The position numbers and the translations under genes are program-made. Below, piece after piece: positions 1-8,494 of a stretch of 64,000 nt of DNA. How positions within the stretch are numbered: position 1 is the stretch's first letter; each line of letters begins with the position of its first letter. A model generated the notes under the pieces. The model did no database searches. It saw nothing but the letters and a program-made list of their open reading frames with translations, and was not told where the DNA came from. Location of the stretch: assembly GCF_019599405.1 (NCBI RefSeq), contig NZ_RKLQ01000001.1, positions 558,001-622,000 on the forward strand, written 5' to 3'. The stretch is from Haloarcula salinisoli. Its GTDB lineage: Archaea > Halobacteriota > Halobacteria > Halobacteriales > Haloarculaceae.

Positions 1-448
1 CGGCAGCATACAACAGTGAGACGGCGAACATCCCCACGACGACGCCGACGGGGAGTGCGCCGTTGCGGGCCACGGCCATCGCAGTCGCGGTGGCGAACAT
101 GAACGCGATGCCGATAGTGACGACGCCCAGGCGGCTCGCAAGCTTCCCGAGGAACACGTCCCGGCGGCTGTTGGGCAGCCCGAGCAGGAACTTGACACCA
201 CCGCTCTCGCGCTCGCCGGCGATAGCCATGTAGCTTGCCACGAGCGCGACGATGGGCAACAGGAGACCGAAGACCCCGCCCATGGTCCGGAACAGCCGCA
301 CCACCGTCTCTTCCGGGCCGAGCCGATACCCCGAGAACCCGAAGGCGATGAGCGTCGTCAGCAGCCCCAGCAGTGTCATCACGGCCCAGAGGCCCCGCGA
401 ACGGCGCGCTGCCGTGAAATCCTTGCGGGTGATGTCGCGCAGCGTCAC
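1..448 (-). CDS. ABC-2 type transporter permease (partial, runs off the window start)
   Basis: Membrane subunit of an ABC exporter; only the N-terminal ~149 residues lie in the window. The GTG start at 448 overlaps the TGA stop of the ATPase gene (445-447), so the two are translationally coupled. Visible are a basic N-terminus (TLRDITRKDF), hydrophobic helices at about residues 20-41 and 58-80, and the loop GERESGGVKFLLGLPNSRRD, which is typical of haloarchaeal ABC-2/NosY-like permeases, followed by another helix. The substrate cannot be told from sequence. Neighbour and family pattern agree; the truncation is only the window edge. Confidence 0.85.
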   Translation of the reverse strand, partial: MTLRDITRKDFTAARRSRGLWAVMTLLGLLTTLIAFGFSGYRLGPEETVVRLFRTMGGVFGLLLPIVALVASYMAIAGERESGGVKFLLGLPNSRRDVFLGKLASRLGVVTIGIAFMFATATAMAVARNGALPVGVVVGMFAVSLLYAA

Positions 449-1380
449 TGCTGGACCTCCTCGACCGGACGGGCGTCGTCGCGGCCGCCGGCAGTCAGGT
501 CGTTGAACAGCGTCTCCAGGGAGACCGTCTCGGAACGGATGTCCTCGACGGTCGCACGTTCGGCGACGTGGGTGACGACGTCGACCTTCGCGGTCGGGTC
601 GGTGCAGTCGACCACGAGTGTCCGGTCCTCGACGCTGGTCCCTGCGACACCGGCGAGCGCGTCCACACCGAGCCCGGTCGGCGACGACGCGCAGTCGAGG
701 TGCAGGGTCGCGTGCCCGCCCGCGCTCTCGCGCAGCCCCTCGATGCTGTCGACCGCCACCAGTTCACCCTCGTTCATCACGCCGACGCGGTCGCTGACCG
801 CCTCGACCTCCGAGAGTATGTGGCTGGAGAAGAAGACGGTCGTCCCGCCGGCCGCCCGCTCGCGGACCACGTCACGGAGCTGCTGGATGCCGTTGGGGTC
901 CAGCCCCGTGGATGGTTCGTCCAGAATCAGCAGGTCGGGGTCGTCCACCAGCGCGATGGCGAAGGCCAGGCGCTGTTGCATCCCCTTCGAGTAGTCGCCG
1001 GCCAGCCGGTCGGCGTCGTCGGCCAGCCCCACGAGGTCGAGCAGGTCGTCCGCGTCGTCGTCGGCGCGTTTCGTCCGTATCGCCCACGAGAGATACTCCC
1101 GGCCCGTCAGCGGGTCGTCGAAGCCGTACCCCTCGGGCAGGACGCCGACCCGCTGGCGTATCGCTTCCGGGTTCGTCTGTGCGTCCCGCCCGAGCACCTC
1201 GACGCTGCCCTCGGTGGGCCGGATGAAATCCAGCAGGAGGTTGATGGTCGTCGACTTCCCGGCGCCGTTGGGACCCAGGAACCCGAACACCTCGCCCTCC
1301 TCGATGGTGAGGTTGAGGTCGTCGACGGCGACGACGTCGCCGAAGCGCTTCGTCAACCCTTTCGTTCGGATAGCAGCCAT
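445..1380 (-). CDS. ABC transporter ATP-binding protein
   Basis: ATPase of the exporter, pairing with the downstream ABC-2 permease at the inner face of the membrane. Walker A GPNGAGKST at residues 36-44, ABC signature YSKGMQQRL near 134-142, Walker B LLILDEP near 154-160, followed by the switch SSH. Length of 311 aa fits the CcmA/NosF-like subfamily with a C-terminal extension. I chose ATG at 1380; an in-frame TTG at 1395 is the only extension and is less likely. A TATA-like ctatac at about 1424-1430 lies upstream. Substrate unknown. Confidence 0.92.
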   Translation of the reverse strand: MAAIRTKGLTKRFGDVVAVDDLNLTIEEGEVFGFLGPNGAGKSTTINLLLDFIRPTEGSVEVLGRDAQTNPEAIRQRVGVLPEGYGFDDPLTGREYLSWAIRTKRADDDADDLLDLVGLADDADRLAGDYSKGMQQRLAFAIALVDDPDLLILDEPSTGLDPNGIQQLRDVVRERAAGGTTVFFSSHILSEVEAVSDRVGVMNEGELVAVDSIEGLRESAGGHATLHLDCASSPTGLGVDALAGVAGTSVEDRTLVVDCTDPTAKVDVVTHVAERATVEDIRSETVSLETLFNDLTAGGRDDARPVEEVQQ

Positions 1381-1498
1381 CGTGTAACTGGCCAATCACG
1401 AGTTACTGGGGTAAACTTTCTGTATAGTCAAAGGAAAATTTGACCGACTGCACCCGGATTGTATCGGACGCTGATGTATGTTACAGCTTCCGGGACAC

Positions 1499-1579
1499 TC
1501 ACATGTTCGCCTTCTGAGGACCGTCCAGCATTCGAATCTGTTTGCCCCGAACTGTGACGGGAATCGGGACCGTCGCCTC
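1499..1579 (-). pseudogene. Orphan 3' fragment of a second spt5/nusG gene
   Basis: Read on the minus strand this short stretch encodes EATVPIPVTVRGKQIRMLD, then a short different tail and TGA. That is the C-terminal KOW strand of Spt5; the intact gene immediately upstream (1720-2157) ends EATVPIPVTVRGDQIRVLD. About 17 of 19 residues agree, while the DNA differs mainly at third positions, so the fragment is an older or foreign allele rather than a fresh duplication. No start codon or N-terminal domain precedes it. It looks like debris left when the 3' end of spt5 was replaced by recombination. Confidence 0.7.
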
Positions 1580-1719
1580 ACGTTTTTCGAGGAGTGGTCG
1601 TGAGCGCAGCGAACGAAGGCTCGAAAGACGAGCGGAGCGAGTCTTTCGGTGGCGAAAAAGGCTGAACGCTCACTCGGTTCGCGTTCAGTGAACCGGCGAC
1701 TCCGCCGCCGGACATTTCC
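1580..1719. repeat. Two short hairpins between spt5 and its remnant
   Basis: The spacer between the intact spt5 and its fragment holds inverted repeats CGAAAGAC (1622-1629) / GTCTTTCG (1641-1648) and CTGAACGC (1662-1669) / GCGTTCAG (1681-1688). No coding signal is seen. They could act as a transcription terminator for the secE-spt5 pair or mark a recombination junction. Confidence 0.5.
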
Positions 1720-2157
1720 TTACCGCTCTTCGGAATCCAGCACGCGAATCTGGTCACCACGCACCGTCACCGGAATCGGGACCGTCGCCTCGTAGAGCTC
1801 GACGGTGACCTGGTCCTTGCCCTCGTCGATGCGCTGGACCTGGGCCTTCTCGCCCTTGAACGGGCCGGCGATGAGCTCGACGATGTCGCCCTCGGCGATG
1901 CCCTCCACGTCGGGTTTCGGCGAGAGGAAGTGCTCGACTTCCGCCATCGAGGACTCCCCCTGGACGACGCCGTTGGCGTGGGGGATCTCGTCGAGGATGC
2001 GCTCGAAGACGGAGTGGTCGTCGGCCTCGACCATCACGTAGCTCGTCAGCGAGTCGGGCGCCAGCGCCGCGTGGATTTCGGGCTCCTCGCGGTTGATGAT
2101 CATGTCCGCGACGGTCCGCTCCTGGCTCGCCGTGGTCTTGACTGCGTAGATTCCCAT
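1720..2157 (-). CDS. spt5: Transcription elongation factor Spt5 (NusG family)
   Basis: Archaeal Spt5 binds the RNA polymerase clamp together with Spt4 and increases processivity. The 145-aa protein has the NGN domain (MGIYAVKTTASQERTVADMI start, residues 1-85) and a C-terminal KOW domain with VEGIAEGDIVELIAGPFKGE near residues 85-105. Length and domain order are typical for archaea. It lies 4 nt downstream of secE on the same strand, the conserved archaeal secE-spt5 pair, and presumably shares its promoter. A partial second copy of its 3' end follows downstream. Confidence 0.97.
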   Translation of the reverse strand: MGIYAVKTTASQERTVADMIINREEPEIHAALAPDSLTSYVMVEADDHSVFERILDEIPHANGVVQGESSMAEVEHFLSPKPDVEGIAEGDIVELIAGPFKGEKAQVQRIDEGKDQVTVELYEATVPIPVTVRGDQIRVLDSEER

Positions 2158-2161
2158 CGGA

Positions 2162-2341
2162 TTACACCGGCTTGCTGCCCGGGACGAACGTCATCAGGGC
2201 GAAGATGATGAAGCCGATGAGCCCCACGAGGAGGATGCCGGCACCGGCAATCTTTGCAATCTGGGAGAACTCCTCCCAGTCGGGCGTACTCGCCAGTTTG
2301 AGCACGCGAACGTAGGAGGTGAGGTCGTACGGAACGTTCAT
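2162..2341 (-). CDS. secE: Protein translocase subunit SecE (Sec61 gamma)
   Basis: A 59-aa single-span membrane protein that clamps the SecY channel. Translation begins MNVPYDLTSYVRVLKLASTP, the amphipathic segment expected for SecE/Sec61 gamma, followed by a transmembrane helix (AGAGILLVGLIGFIIFALM) and a short tail GSKPV. Size and the adjoining spt5 gene match the archaeal pattern. The ATG at 2341 lies about 30 nt from a TATA box, so the mRNA is probably leaderless. Confidence 0.95.
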   Translation of the reverse strand: MNVPYDLTSYVRVLKLASTPDWEEFSQIAKIAGAGILLVGLIGFIIFALMTFVPGSKPV

Positions 2342-2368
2342 ATCGGGGCTTACCGCCCGGTGGCTTTT

Positions 2369-2376
2369 CTATATTG
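2369..2376 (-). promoter_or_regulatory. TATA box of secE-spt5
   Basis: Minus-strand CAATATAG, centred about 31 nt before the secE ATG. The spacing fits a leaderless haloarchaeal transcript. The remaining sequence up to 2641 has no gene; weak AT-rich spots near 2514 and 2547 may serve the downstream phasin-like gene. Confidence 0.6.
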
Positions 2377-2641
2377 TGGTCGGCGCCGCCCGCTCGGGAG
2401 ACACCAGAGTGGTCGCTTCGGGAGGTCTGCGTATGGCGGTCCAGCGACGGCCATTGGTTCCGAAATGCTAGAAAATACCAACCAATGATGCAATCTCTCG
2501 GTATCGATGCCGGGATAAATGCCCAGATGTGTTTTGCAAGCTCGCCGCTTATGCGTCTGAGTCCCCTCCGTTCAGATGCGAAATCAGGCGCTGGCCCCGT
2601 CATCTTCACTGGGGCCGCGGCGCCCAACACCAGAGATTCCC

Positions 2642-3514
2642 ATGAGTGACATCACGACTCCATTCGACGTGGCCGTCGAGATGCAACGCGAATCGATCAA
2701 GCACACCCAGGGCCTCCTCCAGCAGGGACTCGAGCTCCAGCAGAACGCCTTCGAGGCGTTCATGTACAACGGCATCAGCGCCCAGCGGTCCGCCCAGCGC
2801 CAGGCCGTGGACCTCTTTCAGGGACTGTTCAACGCCCAGCTCGACGCCGTCGAGTCGTCGCTGGACGACGACGAGTTCCGGTCGACGCTCGACCGGCAGT
2901 TCCAGCAGAACGCCGAGATGACCCAGGAGCTCATGAACGCGAGCTTCGAACAGGGCGCCGAGCTGACCCAGGAGCTGTTCAACGGCCAGCTCGATGCCCT
3001 CGAGTCGGCACTGGACGACGAGGCGTTCCGTGAGGCGCTCGACAGCCAGTTCGACGACTTCGAACGGACCCAGCAGCGCGCCTGGAACAAGTTCGAGTCG
3101 GAGTTCGGCCAGACCTTCGACGAGCTGAGCGAGCGCCAGCAGGAACTCGTGGTCGAGACCGCGCTCACGGCACGGCGCGAGCCCCACGATGACACCGTCG
3201 AGGGCGTTCGCGCGGCCGAGACCGTCACCGAGAACACGTCCGACGAGGCAGAAGCCGTCGCCGAGACCACCCAGGAGGCGCTCTCGAACGACGTCCGGAC
3301 GACAGCCAACGGGGGCCACCACGGCGACGCCCACAGCGAGCGACTCGAGAGTATCGACGGGCTCGGCGAGGCCTACGCCGACCGACTCCGTGGGTCGGGC
3401 ATCCAGTCGGTCGACCACCTGGCCGAAGCCGACACGGCGACGGTCGCCGAGGCGGCGGAGGTCTCGGAGGACCACGCCGACGAGTGGGTCACGAGCGCGC
3501 AGGCGCAGGCGTAA
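2642..3514 (+). CDS. Phasin-like coiled-coil protein with C-terminal helix-hairpin-helix domain
   Basis: A 290-aa soluble, strongly helical, Gln/Glu/Asp-rich protein. Residues ~10-160 resemble haloarchaeal PhaP-like granule-associated proteins and contain an internal duplication: LFNAQLDAVESSLDDDEF and LFNGQLDALESALDDEAF about 60 residues apart. A disordered acidic linker follows (~170-235), then a HhH-like domain (LESIDGLGEAYADRLRGSGI to the end). The start MSDITTPFDVAVEMQ at 2642 is preferred over an upstream in-frame ATG at 2576 because the extra 22 residues look non-native. No polyhydroxyalkanoate synthase is next to it, so the phasin role is inferred from composition. Confidence 0.65.
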   Translation: MSDITTPFDVAVEMQRESIKHTQGLLQQGLELQQNAFEAFMYNGISAQRSAQRQAVDLFQGLFNAQLDAVESSLDDDEFRSTLDRQFQQNAEMTQELMNASFEQGAELTQELFNGQLDALESALDDEAFREALDSQFDDFERTQQRAWNKFESEFGQTFDELSERQQELVVETALTARREPHDDTVEGVRAAETVTENTSDEAEAVAETTQEALSNDVRTTANGGHHGDAHSERLESIDGLGEAYADRLRGSGIQSVDHLAEADTATVAEAAEVSEDHADEWVTSAQAQA

Positions 3515-3523
3515 GCACTGGCC

Positions 3524-5380
3524 TCAGCGCCGCCGGCGTGTCCCGGCCACCAACGCGAGCAGGCCCGCCACGAGCGTGGCCAGTACGCCGAATCCGGCGC
3601 CGTCGGCGGCCGTCGTCTCGGTGCCGGTAGCTGTCCCGGTACGCGTGTCCGTTCCCGACGGTACTGTCGACGTCTCCTCCTCGCTGGGTGTGGCCGACGG
3701 CTCTGTGGTCGTCTCGTTCGGCGCTGACGCCTCGTCCGCACTGACCGTGGTGATGTTGACACGCATCCCGGCCGGCGGCCCGTCAATCAGGAACGCGTTG
3801 TCGTAACTGACGCTCTCTGGGTCGATGCTCTCGTCCTCTGCCGGCACGACGACGAGGGATTCGCTGGGACCGAGTTCGGAGATAGAGAGCGATATCGTGA
3901 CGTTGTGAAACTCGCCCTCATGGAGTCTCCCGCTCCGGCCGACGACGCTTCCGTCGGGGCCGATGACGTGGATGTACGCGTTGAACGGGTAGATGTCGTC
4001 CGGGTGCCAGAAGGACGGGACCTCTAACGTGCCGTCGGTGATGGACTGATTGGACGGGACGGACAGCACCGTCCGGTCAGATATCGTCTCGATGGCGGTC
4101 CCGTTGTGCAGTACCGTCAGCGTCGTGCTGTCGGTCCGGCGCGCCGCTCCTACTGCGAGGGTCGCGTCGAACTGCCGCTCGGGGCCGACAGTCGCCGACG
4201 CCGAACTGAGGGTGGTGCCGTCGGCGGCCAGACGAACGACCACGTCCGACCCTGGCGCGAGATTCGTCTCCCCCCGGACGGTGGCGGTGTCGCTGTCGTG
4301 GGTTGCGCGTGCGTCTGTCAGCAACTCCGCCTCCGGGCCGTCGATTTCGAACGCCTCTTCAACGTCGACCCGCGTCTCGCCGTCGATAGTAAACATCACT
4401 CCCAGCTCGTCACCCTCATCTATCCGGTCGTTGGTTGCCGGGGTGACGCCCGCGCCGGCCGTGTTCACCACGACGTGGAAAGTGTCGTTTCTGGTGTCGG
4501 CGATGACGGCGTCGATAGTATCCTCGTTCAGGCTGATTTTCGGTGGCGGCCGACAGAAGCCTCTTCCCTCGATTCGGAGCGACGTGTTCGTCCGGGCCAG
4601 CATCCCGCTGAAGCGGGCGGTGTCGTTCGCACCCTGGGCGGTCGCCAGGACACCTTCGAGCCCGTCGACCCGGAGGCTGAGCACGACCGTATCGCCGGTC
4701 GCCACGGAGTCCGTTACGGTGCCCAACTGGCCCCTGGCTCGTGCCCGTTCGAGGTCCTGGCGCGTGTCGAGGGTGTCCGACGCGTTCGAGCGAGCGACGG
4801 CGACGGAGAGGCGTCCGTCAGTTGGCTCTGCGAGCGCCATCTCGGTCGCGTACGTCGGCTCTCCATCGGTCACCGTCCCGTTGGCAGTCGTATTGGCGTA
4901 CACCGAGATGTCGTACCGACCGGCCGTCAACTGGTCGCCGACGCTCCGGGTGACGGTTACGGTATCGTTCGCGCCGACAGTGTAGGCGGGGCCGGTCCAG
5001 TTCGCTCGCGACGCCGCGAACGTGTTCAGAGACAGGCGTATCTCTCCATCACCCGACGTGTCTGTCACCGTCACCTGCCGCCGGTACTCCAGGTCGCCGG
5101 GTCCGGTGACGTGGACCGTCGCGGTGCCGTTCTCGGCGACCGACACTGGCAGTTCGACGACGTCGCCGAGAGTCTCGTTCGTCTGGGCGTCCTCGACACC
5201 GACGCCCCGCTCCGTATCACCGTCGCCGGCGACACTACACAGGTTCTTCGTCGGCGGGTCGTCGACGTCGGTGTCCGAGTCGACGGTGGCCATGCCCGGC
5301 CCGGCCGTGACTGTGGCGAGGAGGACGACGCTACAGGTGAGGAGGGCGAGTCGCTGCGGGACCATAGCTATCGCCGTCAT
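3524..5380 (-). CDS. Secreted surface glycoprotein with PGF-CTERM-like anchor (paralog 1)
   Basis: A 618-aa exported protein: signal peptide (MVPQRLALLTCSVVLLATV, with MTAIA before it), long extracellular beta-rich region with many N-x-S/T sites, a Thr/Ser/Glu-rich stalk near residues 550-590, and a C-terminal tripartite anchor GAGFGVLATLVAGLLALVAG followed by RRRR. This resembles PGF-CTERM proteins processed by archaeosortase, although the motif reads AGFG instead of PGFG. The extracellular part resembles S-layer-like domains (DUF7827/BGTF type, from memory). It is a tandem paralog of the next gene. Start could be 5380 or the ATG at 5365. Confidence 0.75.
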   Translation of the reverse strand: MTAIAMVPQRLALLTCSVVLLATVTAGPGMATVDSDTDVDDPPTKNLCSVAGDGDTERGVGVEDAQTNETLGDVVELPVSVAENGTATVHVTGPGDLEYRRQVTVTDTSGDGEIRLSLNTFAASRANWTGPAYTVGANDTVTVTRSVGDQLTAGRYDISVYANTTANGTVTDGEPTYATEMALAEPTDGRLSVAVARSNASDTLDTRQDLERARARGQLGTVTDSVATGDTVVLSLRVDGLEGVLATAQGANDTARFSGMLARTNTSLRIEGRGFCRPPPKISLNEDTIDAVIADTRNDTFHVVVNTAGAGVTPATNDRIDEGDELGVMFTIDGETRVDVEEAFEIDGPEAELLTDARATHDSDTATVRGETNLAPGSDVVVRLAADGTTLSSASATVGPERQFDATLAVGAARRTDSTTLTVLHNGTAIETISDRTVLSVPSNQSITDGTLEVPSFWHPDDIYPFNAYIHVIGPDGSVVGRSGRLHEGEFHNVTISLSISELGPSESLVVVPAEDESIDPESVSYDNAFLIDGPPAGMRVNITTVSADEASAPNETTTEPSATPSEEETSTVPSGTDTRTGTATGTETTAADGAGFGVLATLVAGLLALVAGTRRRR

Positions 5381-5410
5381 GTCTGGGAAAGGAAATGAAT
5401 GTGGCGGTGG

Positions 5411-7177
5411 TCAGCGCCGCCGGCGTGTCCCGACCACCAGTGCGAGCAGCCCTGCTACCAGCGCGGCCGGCACACCGAACCCGGCGCCGTCGGCGGCCGT
5501 GGTCGCGGTGCCGGCAGCTGTCCCAGTACGCGTATCCGTCCCCGGCAGTCCAGCCGCTGTCTCGCCATCGCTGGGTGTGTCCGACGGCTTCGTGGCCGTC
5601 TCGTTCGGCGTGGACGCCTCGGTCACATCCTCAGTGGTAAGGTCGACCGCTACGCCAGCCGGTGGGCCGTCGACCAGGAAGGCGTTGTCGTAGCTGACAC
5701 GGTCGGGGTCGATGGTATCGTCCTCTGCCGGCACGACGACGAGGGATTCGCTGGGACCGAGTTCGGAGATGGACAGCGATATCGTGACGTTGTAGCTCTT
5801 GCCCTCACGGAGTTCCGGGCTCCGGCCGACGACGCTCCCGTCGGGGCCGACGACGTGGACGTACGCCGTATCCGAGTATCCCGCTTCTGCCACCCAGAAC
5901 AGCGGGACCTGTAGTGTCCCGTCGGCGATGGATTGGTTGGACGGGACGGACAGCGCCGTCCGGTCAGATATCGTCTCGATGACGCCGCCATCGTACAGGA
6001 CCGTCAGCGTCGCGCTGTCGGCCCGCCGCTCGGCGTCCGCTGGCAGAGTCACGTTGAACCCGCCGTCCGGGCCGACGCGCCCCGCCATCGAGCTGAGAGT
6101 ATCGTTAGCGACGAGACGAACGGTCACCTTCGAGGTCGGTGCGAGCGTCGTTTCGCCGCTGATGGTGACGGCCTCGCCGTCGGCTACCGGCTCCGCGGTC
6201 GTCAGCAGTTCGGCTTCGGCCTCCTCGAGCTCGAACCCCGGGTTGTCGTCTGGGTCCTCGGACAACTGGTAGGCTCCCGCGACGCGGAAATGCGGCCGGA
6301 ACTCGCTCCCCTCCTCTGCGTTCTCGTCCGCGGTCGGCACGAGTCCCGCCTCGGCACTGTCGAGGACGACGTGGTACGTGTCGTTTCGGCTGTCGGTGAC
6401 GACGGCGGCGATGTTGGTCCGGTCCAAACTGCGCTGTGGTTCGTCAGCCATCGGCGTATACCGCCATTCGAGAAAGAGTGACGTATCCGACCGCTCAAGC
6501 ATCGTCGTGAACCGCTCGGTGTCGTTCGCGCCGGGTTGGGCGGCCAGCGCGCCCTCGATGCCCTCGACGCGGAGCGCCATTACCACCGTGTCGCCGGGGA
6601 CGAACGTCGGACCGTCTCCCAGTACCCCACGTGCTCGGGCCTGCCTGAGGTCCTCGTGGGTCCGCAGCTCCGACGAGGCGTTCGCGGGGCCGACGCTGTA
6701 GGAGACGTCTCCGTACGACGGCTCGGTGACCGTTACAGCGGTCGTCTCCACCGGCTCGCCCTCGGTCGTCGGGCCGGTGTACACCGAGATGTCGTACTCG
6801 CCGGCCCGCCACTGCTCACCGGTCGTCCCCGCGACAGTCACGCTGTCGTTCGCATCGACGGTGTAGACGGGCCCGCTCCAGTTGCCTCGCGAGCTCGTGA
6901 ACGTGTTCACTGCCAGGGCTACCTGGCTATCGCCCGACGTATCGGTGATTTCGAGCTGCCGGTAGTAGTCCACGTTACTGCCCTCGACGACGACCGTCGC
7001 GGTTCCGTTTTCCGGCATCGACACTGTCATTTCGACCACGTCGCCGAGCGTCTCGTTGCTCGGGCCGTCCGCGATAGCGACCTGGGAAGCCGCGCTCCCG
7101 ACGCCGGCGACCATACTCACGGCGACGAGACAGCACAGTACCGTCACAAGCCGCATGGAGGGGGTGTGGAGGGCCAT
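5411..7177 (-). CDS. Secreted surface glycoprotein with PGF-CTERM-like anchor (paralog 2)
   Basis: A 588-aa paralog of the downstream gene, same architecture: signal peptide (MRLVTVLCCLVAVSMVAGV), glycosylation-rich ectodomain, Thr-rich stalk, and anchor GAGFGVPAALVAGLLALVVG plus RRRR. The N-terminal halves are moderately diverged, while the region LSISELGPSESLVVVPAED onward is almost identical in protein and DNA. Two starts are possible, 7177 (MALHTPS) and 7156 (MRLVTV); the latter gives a cleaner signal peptide. It is probably cotranscribed with paralog 1, 30 nt downstream. The specific function is unknown; cell-surface adhesion or S-layer association is inference. Confidence 0.75.
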   Translation of the reverse strand: MALHTPSMRLVTVLCCLVAVSMVAGVGSAASQVAIADGPSNETLGDVVEMTVSMPENGTATVVVEGSNVDYYRQLEITDTSGDSQVALAVNTFTSSRGNWSGPVYTVDANDSVTVAGTTGEQWRAGEYDISVYTGPTTEGEPVETTAVTVTEPSYGDVSYSVGPANASSELRTHEDLRQARARGVLGDGPTFVPGDTVVMALRVEGIEGALAAQPGANDTERFTTMLERSDTSLFLEWRYTPMADEPQRSLDRTNIAAVVTDSRNDTYHVVLDSAEAGLVPTADENAEEGSEFRPHFRVAGAYQLSEDPDDNPGFELEEAEAELLTTAEPVADGEAVTISGETTLAPTSKVTVRLVANDTLSSMAGRVGPDGGFNVTLPADAERRADSATLTVLYDGGVIETISDRTALSVPSNQSIADGTLQVPLFWVAEAGYSDTAYVHVVGPDGSVVGRSPELREGKSYNVTISLSISELGPSESLVVVPAEDDTIDPDRVSYDNAFLVDGPPAGVAVDLTTEDVTEASTPNETATKPSDTPSDGETAAGLPGTDTRTGTAAGTATTAADGAGFGVPAALVAGLLALVVGTRRRR

Positions 7178-7245
7178 GTACAGTCCCAGCCCTGAGCTGA
7201 CAGCTAATAAATGTGTGTTCGACGAACCGAAAAATACGCCGCCGC

Positions 7246-8412
7246 TCAGTCGACGTAGTCGATGTCTTCGTTGGCCTGCTGGGCGGCCCGTTCCTGCTTG
7301 GCTTCGCTCTGGCCGTATATCTGTGGGCTCTCGACGCCGGTGACGACGATCATCGTCTCCATTTTCCCCTCGAAGTCGTTGTTGACCGACGCGCCCCAGA
7401 TGATGCGGGCGTCGGGGTCGATGCGGTCGTATATCTCCTCGACGACGCCCTCGGCTTCTTCGATGCTCATGTCGGGACCGCCGACGACGTTGACCAGCGC
7501 GGAGTTGGCGCCGTCGAACTCCACGTCCAGCAGCGGCGAGCGCAGCGCCGAGCGAATGGAGTCCTGGGCCTTGTTCTCGCTGTCACTTTCCCCGAGGCCG
7601 ATCATCGCGACGCCGCCGTTCTCCATGATGGTGCGAACGTCGGCGAAGTCCACGTTGACCAGCCCGGGCTTCGTAATCAGCTCGGTCATCCCCTTGACCG
7701 AGCGCATCAGCACGCGGTCACAGATCTTGAACGCGTCCTGCAGGGGCATGCTGGGCGCGTAGTCCAGCAGGCGGTCGTTCGGGACGACGATGACGGTGTC
7801 AGACACCGAGCGCAGGCGTTCGAGCCCCGCGTCCGCGTTGGCGCGCCGCCGTTCACCCTCCGCGGTGAACGGAATCGTGACGATGGAAATCGTCAGTGCG
7901 CCCTCCTCCTGGGCGGCCTGGGCGACGACGGGGGCCGACCCGGTCCCCGTGCCACCGCCCAGCCCGGCGGTGACGAACACCATGTCCGACCCCGCGATTG
8001 ACTGCTGGATGTCCTCGATGTCTTCCTGGGCGGCTTCCTCGCCGATTTTCGGGACCGAGCCCGCACCGCGACCACCGGTGCGCTTGCGTCCCATCAGAAT
8101 CTTCGTGTCGGCCTCGACCTCGTCGGCGAGGTGCTGGGCGTCAGTGTTGGCTGCGACCAGCTTCGCGCCGTGGATGCCTTCTTCCATCATCCGGGTGACC
8201 GTGTTGCCGCCGGCGCCGCCACAGCCGACCACCGTAATCTTGGTTTCGAGGTCCTTGACGACACTCGCGAGCTCGTCGTCTGTCATCGTCCCCGACGTCG
8301 ATACGTCCTCCCGGTCGGGGGTCGGTTCGTGCTGGCTGTTGGCTTCGGGGTCGGCGCCCTCCTCGGGCTCCCCTTCGGCCTCGTCGATGGCGTCGTCGAT
8401 AATCGAGTCCAT
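7246..8412 (-). CDS. ftsZ1: Cell division protein FtsZ1
   Basis: Tubulin-superfamily GTPase that assembles the mid-cell ring; in haloarchaea FtsZ1 acts as a scaffold alongside FtsZ2. The start [15 protein letters not shown] at 8412 matches the conserved FtsZ1 N-terminus; an upstream in-frame GTG at 8439 is less likely. GTP-binding signature [12 protein letters not shown] near residues 125-136, GCGGAGGNT near 60, and the synergy-loop region downstream are intact. Length of 388 aa is normal. In other haloarchaea ftsZ1 lies close to secE-spt5; here about 4.9 kb separates them. Confidence 0.97.
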   Translation of the reverse strand: MDSIIDDAIDEAEGEPEEGADPEANSQHEPTPDREDVSTSGTMTDDELASVVKDLETKITVVGCGGAGGNTVTRMMEEGIHGAKLVAANTDAQHLADEVEADTKILMGRKRTGGRGAGSVPKIGEEAAQEDIEDIQQSIAGSDMVFVTAGLGGGTGTGSAPVVAQAAQEEGALTISIVTIPFTAEGERRRANADAGLERLRSVSDTVIVVPNDRLLDYAPSMPLQDAFKICDRVLMRSVKGMTELITKPGLVNVDFADVRTIMENGGVAMIGLGESDSENKAQDSIRSALRSPLLDVEFDGANSALVNVVGGPDMSIEEAEGVVEEIYDRIDPDARIIWGASVNNDFEGKMETMIVVTGVESPQIYGQSEAKQERAAQQANEDIDYVD

Positions 8413-8494
8413 ATTTAAATCCCCGTTGCAGACGAACACTCATTAGTTTTCCCCCTGTGTCAGACGGGTGGCCGACGGCTCTCGTCGCAGTTTC

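Noticed and set aside
1396-1581. A 61-codon open frame over the spt5 remnant
   Set aside because: The homology to Spt5 is in a different frame; this frame has no recognisable features.
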